Origin: SVEL01 sp017381055
GTDB taxonomy: Bacteria > Bacillota > Clostridia > Lachnospirales > Lachnospiraceae
NCBI GenBank assembly: GCA_036307185.1
Contig: JAXJYC010000029.1
Span: forward strand, 248,001 to 312,000
Direction of reading: 5' to 3'
DNA: 64,000 nucleotides
Shown here piece after piece: positions 16,440 to 26,547 of the stretch. The notes under the pieces are model-generated. The model did not search any database. It was given only the letters and a program-made list of their open reading frames with translations, and was not told the origin of the DNA. The position numbers were made by a program, and so were the translations under genes. Every line of letters begins with the position of its first letter. The first letter of the stretch is position 1.

Positions 16440-18431
16440 TTACACCAACAACATCATTATCTTGTTACTTCTCTCAACAAACTTAGCCATTGCGTCTGGA
16501 TTTAACTGTTCATGCTGAATAACTGCCAAGTCATAAAGCTGCTCACAGAACAAGCTAGCATTCTCTGACTCTGTGTTATCCATAAGATACTTAACAAGTG
16601 TATTATTTGCGTTAAGTACAAGTGTAAGGCTAGTGCCAAACATTGAAGGGTCCATTCCCATCATACCGTACATCTTCATCATATCTTGCATACGGCGACT
16701 TTCCTCTGAAAGTGTAACCATAGATGAGATACTTTCATTCTTAAGCTTCTCGATCTTGACTTCAAGTTTATCGTTACCTAATGCCTTCTTAAATAAGTCT
16801 GTAAGCTTGTCATATACGGCCTTAGTTTCCTCAGAAACTTCTCCAGCATCTTCCTTGAAGTTATCTGTTAAATCAGCATCGATTCTTAAGAACTTAACAC
16901 CTTCATTCTTCTGCTCAAGCTGTGTAACGAATGGCTGGTCAATTGTATGCTTTAAGATAACTGCATCCATTCCTTCGTCCTTGAACATCTTAATATACTG
17001 TCCCTGAGCAACTTCGTCTGTTACATAGAATACAGTATTCTCATGCTTTTCTTTATTTTCTTCAAGGCACTCTGGCAATGTAAGATATTTGCCTTCAAGA
17101 TTCTTAAAGAGAATGTAATCATTCATCTTCTCACAGAACTTCTCATCCTTTAAGCAACCAAACTTGATAAATGGATTGATGTCATCCCAGTACTTCTCAT
17201 AATTTTCTTTATCTGTCTTACACATTCCAGCAAGCTTATCTGCTACCTTCTTTGTGATATAATCAGCAATCTTCTTAACAAAGCCATCATTCTGCAATGC
17301 ACTTCTTGATACATTAAGTGGAAGATCTGGACAATCGATTACACCCTTAAGGAGCATTAAGAACTCTGGTATAACTTCCTTGATATTATCTGCGATAAAT
17401 ACCTGGTTATTGTAGAGTTTAATTGTTCCTTCGATGCTCTCGTACTCATTGTTAATCTTAGGGAAGTATAATATACCCTTTAAGTTAAATGGATAATCCA
17501 TGTTAAGGTGAATCCAGAAAAGTGGCTCCTTATAATCGTTAAACACCTTTCTATAGAAATCCTTATATTCATCCTCTGTACAATCATTTGGATGCTTAGC
17601 CCAAAGTGGTGTTGTATCGTTGAGAGCAACTGGTCTCTTAACAATCTTTGTCATAGTCTTAGACGGCTCTACAACCACTGTCTCCTTTGTGCCATCCTCA
17701 TTTTCCTTCTCCTCTGTTTTCTCAGGCTCAACGATTGTTTCTACAACCTTATCTGTATCTAAAACTTCAGATGGATCAATTGTTTCATACTGCTCTTCTA
17801 CATTAGGATTTGTAAGATAAATCTCTGTAGGCATAAATGAACAATACTTCTTTATAACTTCTCTAGCTCTAAATTCATTAGCAAACTCTAAGCTTTCTTC
17901 ATTTAAGAAGAGTGTAATCTTAGTACCACGTTCAGCCTTGTCGCCATCCTTCATATCGTACTCTGTACCACCATCACACTCCCAATGTACTGGTGTTGAG
18001 CCTTCCTTGTATGAAAGTGTATCGATAGTAACCTTATCAGCTACCATAAATGCTGAATAGAATCCAAGACCAAAGTGTCCGATAATCTGCTCTTCACTCG
18101 CCTTATCCTTATACTGCTCCATAAAAGCTGTTGCACCTGAAAAGGCGATCTGGTTAATATATTCATTAACCTCATCAGCTGTCATACCTAAACCGTTATC
18201 AATAAAAGTTAATGTCTTTTCCTTATCATTTACAACAACTTCTACCTTAAACTTATTATCATCTGGAAGCTGATACTCACCCATAATCTCAAGTTTCTTA
18301 AGCTTAGTAATAGCATCACATCCATTAGATATTAACTCTCTAAAGAATATATCGTGATCTGAATATAACCACTTCTTAATAATCGGAAAAATATTTTCGC
18401 TGTTAATTGAAAGACTTCCATGCTGTCCCAT
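16440..18431 (-). CDS. htpG: Hsp90-family molecular chaperone HtpG
   Basis: The 663-residue ATP-dependent chaperone has the N-terminal GHKL ATPase domain: ELISNGCDAITKL with the catalytic Glu, DNGLGMT, and the lid segment GHFGLGFYSAF. Middle and C-terminal dimerisation domains follow. Between the N and middle domains (about 225-265) is a highly charged Glu/Lys/Val-rich linker, longer than in Escherichia coli HtpG and reminiscent of eukaryotic Hsp90 linkers. The gene is preceded by a perfect CIRCE operator, which implies HrcA repression and heat induction. The start is MGQHGSL with a GGAGA site upstream. Confidence 0.95.
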   Translation of the reverse strand: MGQHGSLSINSENIFPIIKKWLYSDHDIFFRELISNGCDAITKLKKLEIMGEYQLPDDNKFKVEVVVNDKEKTLTFIDNGLGMTADEVNEYINQIAFSGATAFMEQYKDKASEEQIIGHFGLGFYSAFMVADKVTIDTLSYKEGSTPVHWECDGGTEYDMKDGDKAERGTKITLFLNEESLEFANEFRAREVIKKYCSFMPTEIYLTNPNVEEQYETIDPSEVLDTDKVVETIVEPEKTEEKENEDGTKETVVVEPSKTMTKIVKRPVALNDTTPLWAKHPNDCTEDEYKDFYRKVFNDYKEPLFWIHLNMDYPFNLKGILYFPKINNEYESIEGTIKLYNNQVFIADNIKEVIPEFLMLLKGVIDCPDLPLNVSRSALQNDGFVKKIADYITKKVADKLAGMCKTDKENYEKYWDDINPFIKFGCLKDEKFCEKMNDYILFKNLEGKYLTLPECLEENKEKHENTVFYVTDEVAQGQYIKMFKDEGMDAVILKHTIDQPFVTQLEQKNEGVKFLRIDADLTDNFKEDAGEVSEETKAVYDKLTDLFKKALGNDKLEVKIEKLKNESISSMVTLSEESRRMQDMMKMYGMMGMDPSMFGTSLTLVLNANNTLVKYLMDNTESENASLFCEQLYDLAVIQHEQLNPDAMAKFVERSNKIMMLLV

Positions 18432-18474
18432 TTTTGTAACATCTCCTTTAATTATCTTTTTTTAACTATATACT

Positions 18475-18503
18475 ATAGTAAATCTAAAAAAATAAAAAGT
18501 CAA
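18475..18503 (-). promoter_or_regulatory. Promoter of htpG
   Basis: TTGACT (18503-18498), a 17-bp spacer and TACTAT (18480-18475) lie between the CIRCE element and the start codon. The operator therefore sits just upstream of the -35. Confidence 0.6.
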
Positions 18504-18510
18504 GACAAAA

Positions 18511-18537
18511 TTAGCACTCGTTTATCACGAGTGCTAA
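18511..18537 (-). promoter_or_regulatory. CIRCE element (HrcA operator) upstream of htpG
   Basis: The sequence is a perfect TTAGCACTC-N9-GAGTGCTAA inverted repeat, the consensus HrcA operator. It starts 12 bp after the stop of the upstream protease gene. On the minus strand the hairpin is followed by TTTTG, so in RNA form it could also help terminate the upstream transcript. Confidence 0.95.
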
Positions 18538-18549
18538 CACATATTTTTT

Positions 18550-19572
18550 TTATTTATTTGCTCTATATGACCACATATTCTTTATCTGTGTCTTTAAAGT
18601 TTCATAAGACCATCCTACTTCTGTATTCTTCTTACTATTAGGATCATGAACATAGAACAATCCATCCTTATAATCTACGATAACTATAAAATGACCTGCA
18701 TCTGTAAAATCTCCTGGTGCCATACTAGCTATAATAGGTCTGCCAGCCTTTAGCTCTGCCTTCATCTCTTCCTCAGCTAGCCCTACAACTTTAGCCTTAA
18801 GCCCCATCACTTCACAACCTTCATACATAAGTGTCCAAGCTGTTCCTGCACCCTCTGCATAATGACCGTTTTCCATAGACATATTAGATATTCTAATAGG
18901 AGTCCATCTAATATTTCCTGTAAGACCAATAGCCACCATAGATAAACATGTTGGTCCACATCCATCTAAAGCGATTGTTTCCACTCCGTATGGAACATAT
19001 CCCCATCTAGAATCCCATTGCATAAGATAAGGTATCTCACCCTCTACATAATCGCCAGACAAATCAACTACTAATGTATCGTCACCCTTTTTAAAAGGAT
19101 ACTCCAACGCAAAGTCTATAGCTTCTGGGCTCTTTGCTACAAGCTTAAGAAGATTTTCCGGATAAGCTTCCTTATGTTCTAGCATAAAATCCAGCTTATC
19201 TGTTAAGGTAGCATCCTCATACTTAACATTTGTAAATTTTTCGATTATCTCTTCTGAATGTTCATACCTATACATATCTTCTGTAAAAACATAAGCTTCT
19301 GTATCTACTGCATTATTTACAGCCTCAGTACTTTGATTATTATTATCCTTTGATGTATCTTTGTCGCCAAAAATTGCACCTAAAATAAGTACTAGGCCTA
19401 TAGCAGTGACCATAATAATAGTCGACCATACCGCCACGAATCTAATCTTTTTCATTTTTCTTCTCTTTTCAATCAACTCTTTTTTGCGCTTTTCCTCTAA
19501 TGCGCGTTCTCTTCGCAGCTGTTCTTCTCTAACCTTATTTTTTCCAACACCTATTGTTCTTAATTCACTCAT
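18550..19572 (-). CDS. Membrane-anchored C39-like cysteine peptidase
   Basis: The 340-residue protein has a very basic cytoplasmic N-terminus (about 1-43), one membrane helix (about 44-68), an Asn/Thr/Ser-rich spacer and an extracellular peptidase_C39-like domain. The putative catalytic Cys205 is in DGCGPTC and the His is in AGHFIVIVDY, with a downstream HDPNS segment. It lacks ABC transporter domains, so it is not a bacteriocin exporter; its target is unknown. It lies 15 bp after polC and is probably co-transcribed with it. The start has an AGGAG site. Confidence 0.8.
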   Translation of the reverse strand: MSELRTIGVGKNKVREEQLRRERALEEKRKKELIEKRRKMKKIRFVAVWSTIIMVTAIGLVLILGAIFGDKDTSKDNNNQSTEAVNNAVDTEAYVFTEDMYRYEHSEEIIEKFTNVKYEDATLTDKLDFMLEHKEAYPENLLKLVAKSPEAIDFALEYPFKKGDDTLVVDLSGDYVEGEIPYLMQWDSRWGYVPYGVETIALDGCGPTCLSMVAIGLTGNIRWTPIRISNMSMENGHYAEGAGTAWTLMYEGCEVMGLKAKVVGLAEEEMKAELKAGRPIIASMAPGDFTDAGHFIVIVDYKDGLFYVHDPNSKKNTEVGWSYETLKTQIKNMWSYRANK

Positions 19573-19587
19573 TGTAAATCTCCTAAA

Positions 19588-22500
19588 CTACACAAAATCA
19601 AACAATGATAACTGATTTGTGTCTGGCAAGTCTCCAAACAAACCTAAATCACTCATTAATTCGATATTTGTTGTACTAACCTTCGTCCTCTGTCTAAAGT
19701 CATCCTTAGATAAAAATTTACCATCCTTGGCAGCCTCAACTACTGCTACAGCCGAGTTATCTCCTAGTCCATCAATAGTATTAAGAGATGGAAGTAACTT
19801 TCCATCAACTATTTGGAATCTATTAGAATGGGACTTATAAATGTCTATCTTAGTAAATTCATAGCCTCTTGCATACATTTCAAGAACTATCTTCATGTCA
19901 CTTAAAGCATCAGACTCCTTGTTACTTATAGTTCCAGCCTCCGCCTTTTTCTTGTATTCATTCATAAAATACATAAGTTTATCCTTACCCTGACACATTA
20001 TCTCATAGCTAAACGCCTTAGCTCGAATACTAAAATATGCCGCATAGTAAGCTAATGGATAGAACACCTTAAAGTATGCAATTCTAAATGCCATCATAAC
20101 GTAAGCCGCCGCATGTGCTTTAGGGAACATGTACTTAATCTTCTTACAAGACCAAATATACCATTCAGGAACGCCAGCTTCAAGCATAAGTGGCTCCCAA
20201 TCATCCTTAAGTCCCTTACCCTTTCTAACAGACTCCATTATAGTAAATGATAATTCCTTATCCATTCCTTTATTAATAAGATAAGTCATAATATCATCTC
20301 GAGTACAAATAGCTGTAGAAATAGTTGCATGCCCCTGCTCAATAAGAGCCTGTGCATTGCCAAGCCACACGTCTGTACCATGTGATAGTCCTGATATTCT
20401 AACTAAGTCTGAGAATGTATTAGGCTGTGTATCCACAAGCATCTGGATAACAAAATCTGTTCCAAACTCTGGAATACCAAGAGATCCTAATCTACATCCA
20501 TCTAAATCTGCCGGTGTAAGACCAAGAGCCGCAGGACTCTTAAATAATGACATAACCTCCTGGTTATCTAATGGAATTGTAGTCGCATCAATTCCTGTCA
20601 AATCCTCGAGCATACGAATCATGGTCGGATCATCGTGTCCAAGTATATCAAGCTTAAGTAAGTTATGATCAATTGAATGATAATCGAAATGTGTTGTAAT
20701 AGTTTTCGTTGTCATATCATTGGCTGGATGCTGAACTGGAGTGAACTTATATATCTCATCTCCATATGGAAGAACTATAATTCCACCTGGATGCTGCCCA
20801 GTAGTTCTTCGTACATCTACACATCCTTTAGCAATTCTTTCGATTTCGCAGGCACGCTTAGGTATACCCTTCTCATTAAAATAATGCTTTACATATCCAA
20901 AGGCTGTCTTTTCCGCCAATGTACCTATAGTTCCCGCTCTAAATGTCTGACCCTTTCCAAATATTACCTCAGTATAAGCATGAGCCTTACTCTGATATTC
21001 ACCTGAGAAGTTAAGGTCGATATCAGGCTCCTTATTTCCCTTAAATCCAAGGAATGTTTCGAATGGTATATCAAATCCTGCCTTAACTAATGGTTCTCCA
21101 CATTCTGGACAGTTTGCATCTGGCATATCACAACCTGCACCACCTACATAAGCATTAACTCGCTCTGAATCAAATTCACTGTAATGACATTTCTTACAGT
21201 AATAATGAGGTTTTAACGGATTAACCTCTGTAATTCCTGACATAGTAGCTACAAAGGATGAACCAACGGAGCCTCTGGAACCTACCAGATATCCATCCTC
21301 TACCGACTTCCACACCAGCTTTTGCGCGATAATATACATAACGGCAAATCCGTTAGAAATAATAGAATTAAGCTCTCTTTCAAGTCGTTCCACTACTACC
21401 TCTGGCAAATTATCACCATACATTTCATGAGCTTTATTATAACAAATATCTCTAAGCATCTGATCCGAATTTGGAATAACTGGTGCTGCCTTATCTGGAT
21501 GAACCGGAGATATCTTTTCACACATATCAGCAATCTTATTAGGATTGGTAATAACTACCTCCCAAGCCTTATCAGCACCTAGATACTTAAATTCCTCAAG
21601 CATCTCATCTGTTGTTCTTAAATACAATGGAGCTTGCTTGTCCGCATCAGAAAAGCCTTTGTTATACATGATAATTCTTCTGTATACTTCATCCTCTGGA
21701 TTTAAGAAATGTACATCACAAGTAGCAACAACTGGCTTATTAAACATTTCTCCAAGCTTAACTATCTGCTTATTAACATCTATTAAATCCTCAACTGTTG
21801 CCTCTCCCTTGTCAACCATAAACATATTGTTGCCAAGAGGCTGAATCTCCAAATAATCATAAAAATTAACTAATCTAGCAATTTCTGCATCATTCTTACC
21901 ACCATAAACAGCCTGATAAAGCTCTCCTGCCTCACAAGCAGAACCTATTATCAAGCCTTCTCTGTTCTCCAAGAATAAGCTCTTCGGTATTCTTGGACTT
22001 CTTGCAAAGTAAGTAAGATGAGACTCTGATACTATTCTATATAAGTTAATTCTTCCTACCTCACTTGTAGCAATAATAATTGCATGATGAGTAGGCATTT
22101 TTCTAATTGTTTCCACTGATGGCTTACAAAATACATTTAATTCATCAAGATTATTAATATCTCTTTCCTTTAACATCTCGATAAATTTTTCAAAAATTCT
22201 CGCAGTACACCCAGCATCGTCAACTGCTCTATGATGATTTTCAAGTGGTATATTAAGTGCCTTAGCCACATTATCAAGCTTATACTTTCCTATAGTAGGT
22301 ATAAGCGCTCTAGCTAAGGTAACTGTATCTGCATAAGTAAAATCATACTCATATCCAAGGCGAGTTGCATTATGCATAATAAAGCTCATATCAAACTCGG
22401 CATTATGTGCAACTAACACACAATCCTTGGCAAATTCTAAGAATTCTGGAAGGACTTTTTCTATAGTATCTGCATCTATTACCATAGAATCATTTATCTT

Positions 22501-24117
22501 TGTAAGCTCCTCAATTCTATATGGAATTGGGCGCTCTGGATTAACAAAACGGCTGAAACGCTCTGTTATATTTCCCTTTTCTACCTTAACAGCGCCAATT
22601 TCAATAATCTTATCATATATAGCACTAAATCCTGTTGTCTCAATATCAAATACAACATATGTATCATCTAAGGACTGTCCCTTAGAGTTAGTAACTGACT
22701 CCTTTAAGTCATCTACTATATAGGCTTCTACACCGTAAAGAACCTTAAAATCTAATTCCTTGCCTTCTTTTTTATACTTAAATTTAATATCATCAATGCC
22801 ATGTAATGCATCTGTAAAGCCCTGTACATTTCCATGGTCAGTAATAGCTATAGCCTTATGTCCCCACTTAACAGCTTGTGCTATCAATGAAGACGCTGAA
22901 GAAACTCCATCCATATCACTCATCTTTGTATGACAATGAAGTTCTACTCTCTTTTCCACACTTGTATCAACTCTAGGCACTCTCCAGTCCTTCGCCTTCA
23001 TAATACCTACAACTGAATTAATTCCAACCTCTTTATCGTATGCATCAAGGAGTGCCATACCTTTAAGCTTTACAAACGCACCCTTCTTAATACCGTCCAT
23101 AACTTCAAGAAGCTGGTCATTTTTCATAAATATTTTTACCTTAATAGTATCTGTAAAATCGGACACAGTAAACATAACAATAGTTCTCTCGCCTCTTATT
23201 TCGCGTGTTTCTACTGTTATAATCTGTCCATGTATAATAACCTCTCCAGATTCACCACTGACATTGACAATATCAGTCATATCTCCATCAAAGCTTCTTC
23301 CATAGATAACATCTGGATTCTCTTCTCTAGTCTGCGCCTTCTCTCTTCTATAATAGCCGCCTTTATTGTCATATCCACCGCTCTTAGGCTTTGCTTCTGC
23401 AGCTTTTGCTTCCTTAACTTCCTTAGCTTCTTTTCCTGCTTCTGCTTTTTTACCATCCTCTGAAGCCTCTGCATTTTTGCCATCTGCTCCATCAGCTTTA
23501 GCTACATCATTTGCTGGCTTAGCATCATCTTCGCTATCCTTTATTCTATCTACGATAGCTGCAATCTCAAGCTCCATTTTTTTGTCGCTTTGTTTTCTAT
23601 ACTTACTAGCCTCAGGCTCTCTATATGAAAATGTTATATTTGCAGGAAGTCCACATCTTTCTGTAAATATATTTAACAATACTTCTCTTAACTCATTTTC
23701 TTTTTCTAAATTTAAAGCAGTTTCCTCTATAGTTATATCCAAATTACTGCCATTGAAGGTACACTTTGCCCTTCTTAACATATTTGCCAATATAACTCCC
23801 TTGCTTCTAAGCTCCGCCATAATTGTTTCATTATATATTTCAAAGAGATTTTCAAGGTTATACTGTCCTGAGAGTGTAAACTTCTCCATAAAGTACACCT
23901 TTATCTTAAGTCCATTAAATAACTGCTCCTCAATCTGACTCTCAACATACTGTAAAGTTTTCTTATCAATAAGTCTTGAACTTAGAATATAAACACGAAT
24001 AGAGCTTTTATCCTTGTTTGTTGTTATCTTTAACACCTCAACAAGACCAAAAAGCTCTGTCAATTCTCTATTAAGCTTTAAATCCGGAAACACGCTAAAA
24101 AATCGTTTTTCCATCAT
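19588..24117 (-). CDS. polC: DNA polymerase III alpha subunit, PolC type
   Basis: The 1509-residue replicative polymerase of Firmicutes has, in order, an N-terminal domain (about 1-270), an OB fold (about 280-370) and a PHP domain split by an embedded DEDD 3'-5' exonuclease (VVFDIETTGFS near 490; HNAEFDMSF; HHRAVDDA). A zinc-binding segment (CKKCHYSEFD ... CPECGEP) and the palm/fingers with EPDIDLNFSGEYQ follow. A Lys/Glu/Ala-rich low-complexity stretch lies around 200-250. In Bacillus subtilis polC likewise follows rseP-proS; here ispG intervenes. Two ATGs are adjacent at the start, and the second also fits the GGGTGAG site. Confidence 0.97.
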   Translation of the reverse strand: MMEKRFFSVFPDLKLNRELTELFGLVEVLKITTNKDKSSIRVYILSSRLIDKKTLQYVESQIEEQLFNGLKIKVYFMEKFTLSGQYNLENLFEIYNETIMAELRSKGVILANMLRRAKCTFNGSNLDITIEETALNLEKENELREVLLNIFTERCGLPANITFSYREPEASKYRKQSDKKMELEIAAIVDRIKDSEDDAKPANDVAKADGADGKNAEASEDGKKAEAGKEAKEVKEAKAAEAKPKSGGYDNKGGYYRREKAQTREENPDVIYGRSFDGDMTDIVNVSGESGEVIIHGQIITVETREIRGERTIVMFTVSDFTDTIKVKIFMKNDQLLEVMDGIKKGAFVKLKGMALLDAYDKEVGINSVVGIMKAKDWRVPRVDTSVEKRVELHCHTKMSDMDGVSSASSLIAQAVKWGHKAIAITDHGNVQGFTDALHGIDDIKFKYKKEGKELDFKVLYGVEAYIVDDLKESVTNSKGQSLDDTYVVFDIETTGFSAIYDKIIEIGAVKVEKGNITERFSRFVNPERPIPYRIEELTKINDSMVIDADTIEKVLPEFLEFAKDCVLVAHNAEFDMSFIMHNATRLGYEYDFTYADTVTLARALIPTIGKYKLDNVAKALNIPLENHHRAVDDAGCTARIFEKFIEMLKERDINNLDELNVFCKPSVETIRKMPTHHAIIIATSEVGRINLYRIVSESHLTYFARSPRIPKSLFLENREGLIIGSACEAGELYQAVYGGKNDAEIARLVNFYDYLEIQPLGNNMFMVDKGEATVEDLIDVNKQIVKLGEMFNKPVVATCDVHFLNPEDEVYRRIIMYNKGFSDADKQAPLYLRTTDEMLEEFKYLGADKAWEVVITNPNKIADMCEKISPVHPDKAAPVIPNSDQMLRDICYNKAHEMYGDNLPEVVVERLERELNSIISNGFAVMYIIAQKLVWKSVEDGYLVGSRGSVGSSFVATMSGITEVNPLKPHYYCKKCHYSEFDSERVNAYVGGAGCDMPDANCPECGEPLVKAGFDIPFETFLGFKGNKEPDIDLNFSGEYQSKAHAYTEVIFGKGQTFRAGTIGTLAEKTAFGYVKHYFNEKGIPKRACEIERIAKGCVDVRRTTGQHPGGIIVLPYGDEIYKFTPVQHPANDMTTKTITTHFDYHSIDHNLLKLDILGHDDPTMIRMLEDLTGIDATTIPLDNQEVMSLFKSPAALGLTPADLDGCRLGSLGIPEFGTDFVIQMLVDTQPNTFSDLVRISGLSHGTDVWLGNAQALIEQGHATISTAICTRDDIMTYLINKGMDKELSFTIMESVRKGKGLKDDWEPLMLEAGVPEWYIWSCKKIKYMFPKAHAAAYVMMAFRIAYFKVFYPLAYYAAYFSIRAKAFSYEIMCQGKDKLMYFMNEYKKKAEAGTISNKESDALSDMKIVLEMYARGYEFTKIDIYKSHSNRFQIVDGKLLPSLNTIDGLGDNSAVAVVEAAKDGKFLSKDDFRQRTKVSTTNIELMSDLGLFGDLPDTNQLSLFDFV

Positions 24118-24140
24118 CTCACCCTTCTTCCTTTATACGA

Positions 24141-25202
24141 TTACTTCGTAGGCCAATTTATTAATTCCTGCTCTAATGTACTAAGAAGCTCACTTTCTGG
24201 AATCTTGGCAACTATCTCACCGCGCTTTATAAGTAATCCCTCACCTATACCGCCTGCAATTCCGATATCTGCCTCCTTAGCTTCACCTGGTCCATTAACC
24301 ACACATCCCATTACAGCCACCTTAATATCTAAATGATCATACTTACTAACCATCGTCTCTACCTGATTAGCCAATCCTATTAAGTCAATTCTAGTTCTAC
24401 CACAAGTAGGACATGAAACAACTGTTATTCCACCCTCTCTTAAGCCAAGAGTCTTAAGAATAAGCTTTGCGCTCTTAATTTCCTCTAAAGGATCTCCTGT
24501 AAGAGAAACTCTGATGGTATTACCAATTCCTGCACCTAAGATAATTCCAAGACCAATAGATGACTTAATATTACCTGAATATAATGTACCAGCCTCTGTA
24601 ATACCCACATGAATAGGATAATTTGTCTTAGTAGCTATAAGTTCATGAGCCTTAGCACACATCATAACATCTGATGACTTAATACTGATTACGAGATTAT
24701 CATATCCCAAATCCTCAATCATCTTTACCTTATCAAGAGCACTTTCTACGATACCCTCTGCTGTGACCTTGCCGTACTTTTCTAAGATATTTTTCTCTAA
24801 AGAACCACTATTAACACCTACTCTTATAGGTATATTTCTTTCTTTAGCTACATCTACTACTGCCTTTACCTTATCCATATCTCCGATATTGCCTGGATTG
24901 ATACGAATCTTATCTGCTCCATTCTCCATAGCTGCAATAGCTAACTTATAATCAAAGTGAATGTCAGCAACAAGTGGAATTGATATCTGTTTCTTTATCT
25001 CAGCTAATGCCTTAGCTGCTTCCATATTAGGCACTGCACATCTAATAATATCGCATCCAGCCTCAGTTAAAGCCTTAATTTGTGCAACAGTAGCTTCCAC
25101 ATCTTCTGTCTTTGTATTAGTCATAGACTGAATTAAAATTGGATTATTTCCACCTATTACTCGGTCGCCTATGCGAATTTCCTTAGTATTCTCTCTGAAC
25201 AT
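24141..25202 (-). CDS. ispG: 4-Hydroxy-3-methylbut-2-enyl diphosphate synthase
   Basis: The 353-residue iron-sulfur enzyme converts MEcPP to HMBPP in the MEP isoprenoid pathway. The N-terminal TIM barrel is recognisable by ILIQSMTNTKT. The cluster-binding cysteines are in SCPTCGRTR and VMGCVVNGPGEA. It sits between rseP and polC, in one transcript with dxr, the pathway's earlier step, two genes upstream. The start has a GGAGGT site. Confidence 0.96.
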   Translation of the reverse strand: MFRENTKEIRIGDRVIGGNNPILIQSMTNTKTEDVEATVAQIKALTEAGCDIIRCAVPNMEAAKALAEIKKQISIPLVADIHFDYKLAIAAMENGADKIRINPGNIGDMDKVKAVVDVAKERNIPIRVGVNSGSLEKNILEKYGKVTAEGIVESALDKVKMIEDLGYDNLVISIKSSDVMMCAKAHELIATKTNYPIHVGITEAGTLYSGNIKSSIGLGIILGAGIGNTIRVSLTGDPLEEIKSAKLILKTLGLREGGITVVSCPTCGRTRIDLIGLANQVETMVSKYDHLDIKVAVMGCVVNGPGEAKEADIGIAGGIGEGLLIKRGEIVAKIPESELLSTLEQELINWPTK

Positions 25203-25242
25203 ACAGTACCTCCATCCTTTTTTACAATTTTACCATTGGATA

Positions 25243-26547
25243 CTAAAATAAACTAATAATATCCTTAAATAAGATATACATTGCGAACAACATAAGCAGT
25301 AACATACCTGCCATATTTATATATGCTTCATGCTTAACTGGCTTACCCTTTATAGCCTCAATTATAAGGAATAAAAGTCTGCCACCATCAAGTCCTGGTA
25401 TAGGTAATAGATTCATTACACCAAGATTTGCACTTAAAAGAATTACAAATGTAAGCATATTTACAACAACAGACTTAGTTCCGTCTTCCTTGCTGCCATC
25501 ATACACAGTATCTATAGCATCTACAATTCCTACTGGACCAGAGAAATCATTTATACCTAATTCTCCTGTAAATAACATTTTTAAGCTTTTGAATACAAGC
25601 TTAATCTGCTGCTTAACCTCAACATAACTATACTTAACAACACTAAGTGGAGAACATTTAACATATCCATTAAAGTTATAAACCAATCCCGTCTCATAAC
25701 CAGTTATTCCAATTACTGGTGTTATATCCGCTTCAATTTTTTCATCTCCACGATAGGCAACTATGTGCATAGTTTCTTCTGTTATGGGATTATTCGTAAT
25801 ATACTCTATAAACTCATTGGTAGAATTAATAGCTACACCATCAATCTCCGCTATATAATCTCCAGCCTTAAAACCTGCTACATCTAAAGGTCCATCTTCT
25901 GTAACTTCAAGCATAACAGCCTTTCCATCACCTGGTGTATATGTTAATCCCTTCATATACTGTTCAACATATACTGGCTTAAGAGTTGTGGAGTATTCCT
26001 TACCATCTCTTTCATACTTAATCTTTATAGGATCGCCATCTATTCCCTCAATATATTCCTCTAAATATATATCTCGGCCTATATCAACTTTTGTGCCATC
26101 ATATTCAGTAATAATATCTCCAACTTGAAGACCTGCCTTATCTGCTGGTGACCCTTTAGCTACACCTAGAACCTGTGCTGGATCATAGCCTACAATACCA
26201 ACAACAATAAGTGCCACTACAAATGCTAATACAAAATTAAACACTGGTCCAGCAAAAATAATGGCCATTCTAGACCAAACGGACTTACTTTCAAAAGATT
26301 TCTCTACGTCCATTACCGCATCTTCTTCACCAGGAAATTCCTTGCTTAACATCTGACAAGCTCCACCAAATGGCAATATCTTTAGTGAATACTTAGTATC
26401 CCCTTTATCAAAAGAGAAAATAGTTGGTCCCATACCAATTGAAAATTCAATTACTCTAACACCATTTTTCTTAGCTATAATGAAATGTCCGAATTCATGA
26501 ATAAAAACCAACACTCCAAATATAATAACCGCTAAAAATATACTCAT
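25243..26547 (-). CDS. rseP: Site-2 intramembrane zinc metalloprotease RseP
   Basis: The 434-residue membrane protease has the HExxH motif (HEFGH at 17-21) in its first helix. It has two PDZ-like regions (GSPADKAGL and GPLDVAGF segments) and the third metal ligand in NLLPIPGLDGGR near the C-terminus. Family members cleave anti-sigma factors and signal-peptide remnants in the membrane (RasP/YluC in Bacillus). The ATG at 26547 overlaps the dxr stop as TAATG with AGGTGG upstream, which I prefer over an in-frame GTG three codons earlier. Confidence 0.94.
   Translation of the reverse strand: MSIFLAVIIFGVLVFIHEFGHFIIAKKNGVRVIEFSIGMGPTIFSFDKGDTKYSLKILPFGGACQMLSKEFPGEEDAVMDVEKSFESKSVWSRMAIIFAGPVFNFVLAFVVALIVVGIVGYDPAQVLGVAKGSPADKAGLQVGDIITEYDGTKVDIGRDIYLEEYIEGIDGDPIKIKYERDGKEYSTTLKPVYVEQYMKGLTYTPGDGKAVMLEVTEDGPLDVAGFKAGDYIAEIDGVAINSTNEFIEYITNNPITEETMHIVAYRGDEKIEADITPVIGITGYETGLVYNFNGYVKCSPLSVVKYSYVEVKQQIKLVFKSLKMLFTGELGINDFSGPVGIVDAIDTVYDGSKEDGTKSVVVNMLTFVILLSANLGVMNLLPIPGLDGGRLLFLIIEAIKGKPVKHEAYINMAGMLLLMLFAMYILFKDIISLF

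Noticed and set aside
18511..18537. The htpG upstream repeat as only a plain terminator
   Set aside because: It matches the CIRCE consensus at every position, so an operator is the primary explanation; a terminator role is only secondary.
23366..23938. Long plus-strand open frame inside polC
   Set aside because: It is antisense to the Lys/Glu/Ala-rich N-terminal part of PolC, lacks a ribosome site and gives a Ser/Leu-rich shadow translation.
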